Source: Bimastos eiseni (taxonomy: Eukaryota > Annelida > Clitellata > Crassiclitellata > Lumbricidae). From it: a stretch of 64,000 nucleotides of DNA. The notes beneath the pieces were generated by a model, which saw nothing but the letters and a program-made list of their open reading frames with translations, was not told the origin of the DNA and did no database searches. Numbering within the stretch: the first letter of the stretch is position 1; each line of letters opens with the position of its first letter. Positions 61,954 through 64,000 of this stretch are shown here, piece by piece. The position numbers and the translations under genes were made by a program. Location: the NCBI GenBank assembly GCA_959347315.1, contig OY365817.1, forward strand, positions 6,507,731 through 6,571,730, written 5' to 3'.

Positions 61954-64000
61954 ACTGTGCACCAATCAGAGCTGTCGCCAATAACTACCGCTTGTATAAA
62001 TATTACGTCATTATCTCGAAAAACAATCGTTTTTAGGCGTTTCATAGCATTATTTTGAAATCGCTGTAATTTCACAACGAAACGAGCTGCACACTTATTA
62101 TTTGCACATAACCTGTGCACCAATCAGAGTTGTCGCCAGTAACAACGGTTGTATAAATATCACGTCATCATCTCGAATAGCAATCGTTTTAAAGCGTTTC
62201 ATACCATTATCTTGAAATCAATGTAATTTCACAAGGAAACTAGCTGCAGACTTGATATTTGCACATAGAGTAAAGGTCTATAAGGACTCCAGTCTGGCCA
62301 AATATCGCTTCTCCATCTCAAAGAACGATCAAATGCCAGGGTTTCAAACTTTTTTCATGGGATTCGATGTCATTGTTCAAAGCTGTACACTAGAGGCTTG
62401 ACCTGTGCACTAATCAGAGCTGTCGCCAATAACTACCGCTTGTATAAATATTACGTCATTATCTCGAAAAACAATCGTTTTTAAGCGTTTCATACCATTA
62501 TCTTGAAAACAATGTAATTTCACAAGGAAACGAGCTGCAGACTTAATATTTGCACATAGAGTCAAGGTCTATAAGGACTCCAGTCTGGCCAAATATCGCT
62601 TCTCCATCTCAAAGAACGATTAAATGCCAGGGTTTCAAACTTTTTCCATGGGAATCGATGTCATTGTTCAAAGCTGTACACTAGAGGCTTAACCTGTGCA
62701 CCAATCAGAGCTGCCGCCAATAACTACCGCTTGTATAAACATTACGTCATTATCTCGAGAAACAATGGTTTTAAAGTGTTTCAAAGCATTGGTTTAAAAT
62801 CGTTGCAATTTCGTAAGGAAACGAGCGGCAGACTTAATATTTGCACATATATTAAGGGTCTGTGAGGGTTCCAGTCTGGCCAAATATCGCTTCTCCATCT
62901 CATAGAACGATCAAATGCCAGGTAACCTGTCCACCAATCAGAGTTGTCGCCAATAACTACCGCTTGTATAAATATTACGTCATTATCTCGAAAAACAATC
63001 GTTTTAAAGTGTTTCAAAGCATTGGTTTAAAATCGTTGCAATTTGGTAAGGAAACGAGCGGCAGACTTGATATTTGCACATATAGTAAAGGTCTGTGCGG
63101 GTTCCAGTCTGGCCAAATATCGCTTCTCCATCTCATCGAACGATCAAATGCCAGGTAACCTGTCCACCAATCAGAGCTGTCGCCAATAACTACCGCTTGT
63201 ATAAATATTACGTCATTATCTCGAAAAACAATCGTTTTAAAGCGTTTCATAACATTATCTTGAAATCAATGTAATTTCACAAGGAAACGAGCTGCACACT
63301 TAATATTTGCACATGTAGTAAAGGTCTATAAGGACTACATTCTGGCCAAATATCGCTTCTCCATCTCAAAGAACGATCAAATGCCAGGGTTTCAAACTTT
63401 TTTCATGGGAATCGATGTCATTGTTCAAAGCTGTACACTAGAGGCTTAACCTGTGCACCAATCAGAGCAGTCGCCAATAACTACCGCTTGTATAAATATT
63501 ACGTCATTTTCTCGAAAAACAAGCGTTTTAAAGTGATTCAAAGCATTGGTTTAAAATCGTTGCAATTTGGTAATGAAACGAGCGGCAGACTTAATGTTTG
63601 CACATATAGTAAAGGTCTGTGAGGGTTCCAGTCTGGCCAAATACCGCTTCTCCATCTCGTAGAACTATCAAATGCCATGTAACCTGTGCACCAATCAGAG
63701 CTGTCGCCAATGTCTACCGCTTGTATAAATATTACGTCATTGTCTCGAATAACAATCGTTTTAAAGCGTTTCATACCATTATCTTGAAATCAATGTAATT
63801 TCACAAGGAAACGAGCTGCACAATTTATAATTTTTGCACATATAGTGAAGGTCTGTGAGGGTTCCAGTCTGGCCAAATATCGCTTCTCCATTTCATAGAA
63901 CGATCAAATGTCAGGTAACCTGTGCACCAATCAGAGCTGTCGACAATGTCTACCGCTTGTATAAATATTACGTCATTATCTCGAAAAACAATCGTTTTTA
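61954..64000 (+). repeat. 4502-bp HOR, copy 3, cut by the window edge
   Basis: Unit starts and lengths: 61954:157, 62111:290, 62401:291, 62692:233, 62925:233, 63158:291, 63449:233, 63682:236, then 63918 onward truncated at 83 bp by the end of the window. Offset to copy 2 is a constant 3629 bp. The array evidently continues beyond the window. Confidence 0.92.

Larger units (their letters stand above)
1..64000 (+). repeat. Complex satellite DNA array filling the whole window
   Basis: The window consists of about 258 tandem units joined head to tail in one orientation, each opening with ACCTGTGCACCAATCAGAG or a close variant (ACTAATC, GCTGTGTCCC, AACTGTG). Unit lengths fall into discrete classes: 157-158, 232-236 and 289-291 bp, plus rare 112-, 252- and 294-bp forms. 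No unique sequence longer than a few bases interrupts the array. Neighbouring units differ clearly from each other, while units one HOR period apart are nearly identical, which is the hallmark of higher-order satellite structure. The family is not one I recognise. Eukaryotic origin is inferred from array size and HOR form. Confidence 0.97.

Noticed and set aside
1..64000. CRISPR array
   Set aside because: Units of 157-291 bp are repetitive along their full length. There are no 25-40 bp repeats separated by unique spacers and no cas genes.
1..64000. Transposon or LTR array
   Set aside because: I saw no terminal inverted or long direct terminal repeats around a unit, no target-site duplications, no transposase or reverse transcriptase frames, and no inverted units.
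1..64000. Ribosomal DNA or histone gene cluster
   Set aside because: There is no rRNA-like sequence and no histone-like frame. The CCAAT plus TATA arrangement recalls histone promoters but the coding part is absent.

Overview
The whole 64 kb window is one uninterrupted head-to-tail tandem array of a complex satellite repeat. I split it by eye into about 258 units, all in the same orientation, from the first base to the last. Both window edges fall inside the array, so its true ends are not visible. I found no convincing protein-coding gene, rRNA, tRNA, CRISPR array or transposon. An array of this size and form, with nested higher-order repeats (HORs), points to a eukaryotic genome in pericentromeric, subtelomeric or other heterochromatic DNA. 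CpG is not depleted (about 12 CpG and 40% GC in one hand-counted 233-bp unit), which fits an invertebrate or a little-methylated host. That is a weak inference and I do not recognise the species or the satellite family. || Unit architecture: every full unit begins with ACCTGTGCACCAATCAGAG or a close variant. It is built from module I (about 157 bp, ending TTTGCACAT), module II (about 74 bp, ending ATGCCAGG) and module III (about 60 bp, ending GAGGTTTA or GAGGCTTA/GA). Units occur as long (I+II+III, 289-291 bp), medium (I+II, 232-236 bp) and short (I only, 157-158 bp) forms. There is also a 112-bp fragment that keeps only the end of II plus III, and a 252-bp fused unit. Module I carries a promoter-like cassette: CCAAT, a second CCAAT (or TCAAT/CCAGT), TATAAATA and TTACGTCA at fixed spacing. 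|| Layout: 1-1768 is a 739-bp trimer HOR. 1769-7028 is a divergent mixture. 7029-14127 holds 3182-bp and 2422-bp versions of one HOR. 14128-19361 is a 2617-bp HOR repeated twice, with a third copy at 22917-25537. 19362-26858 otherwise holds trimer-related blocks. 26859-41661 holds a 1029-bp tetramer HOR, in two places, around a 3518-bp 14-unit HOR. About 26700-36360 is duplicated at about 40475-50245. 45757-52792 holds two tandem 3518-bp HORs. 53532 to the end is a 4502-bp, 18-unit HOR and its shortened repeats. || Nearly all HOR length differences equal whole sums of unit lengths (291, 448, 760, 873, 112), as expected for in-register unequal crossing-over or gene conversion. The array looks more divergent on the left and more homogenised on the right. 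The points most worth testing are the repeated promoter-like cassette, the inverted repeats at every class of unit junction, a strong-context short ORF restricted to one unit class, and a near-match to the CENP-B box.
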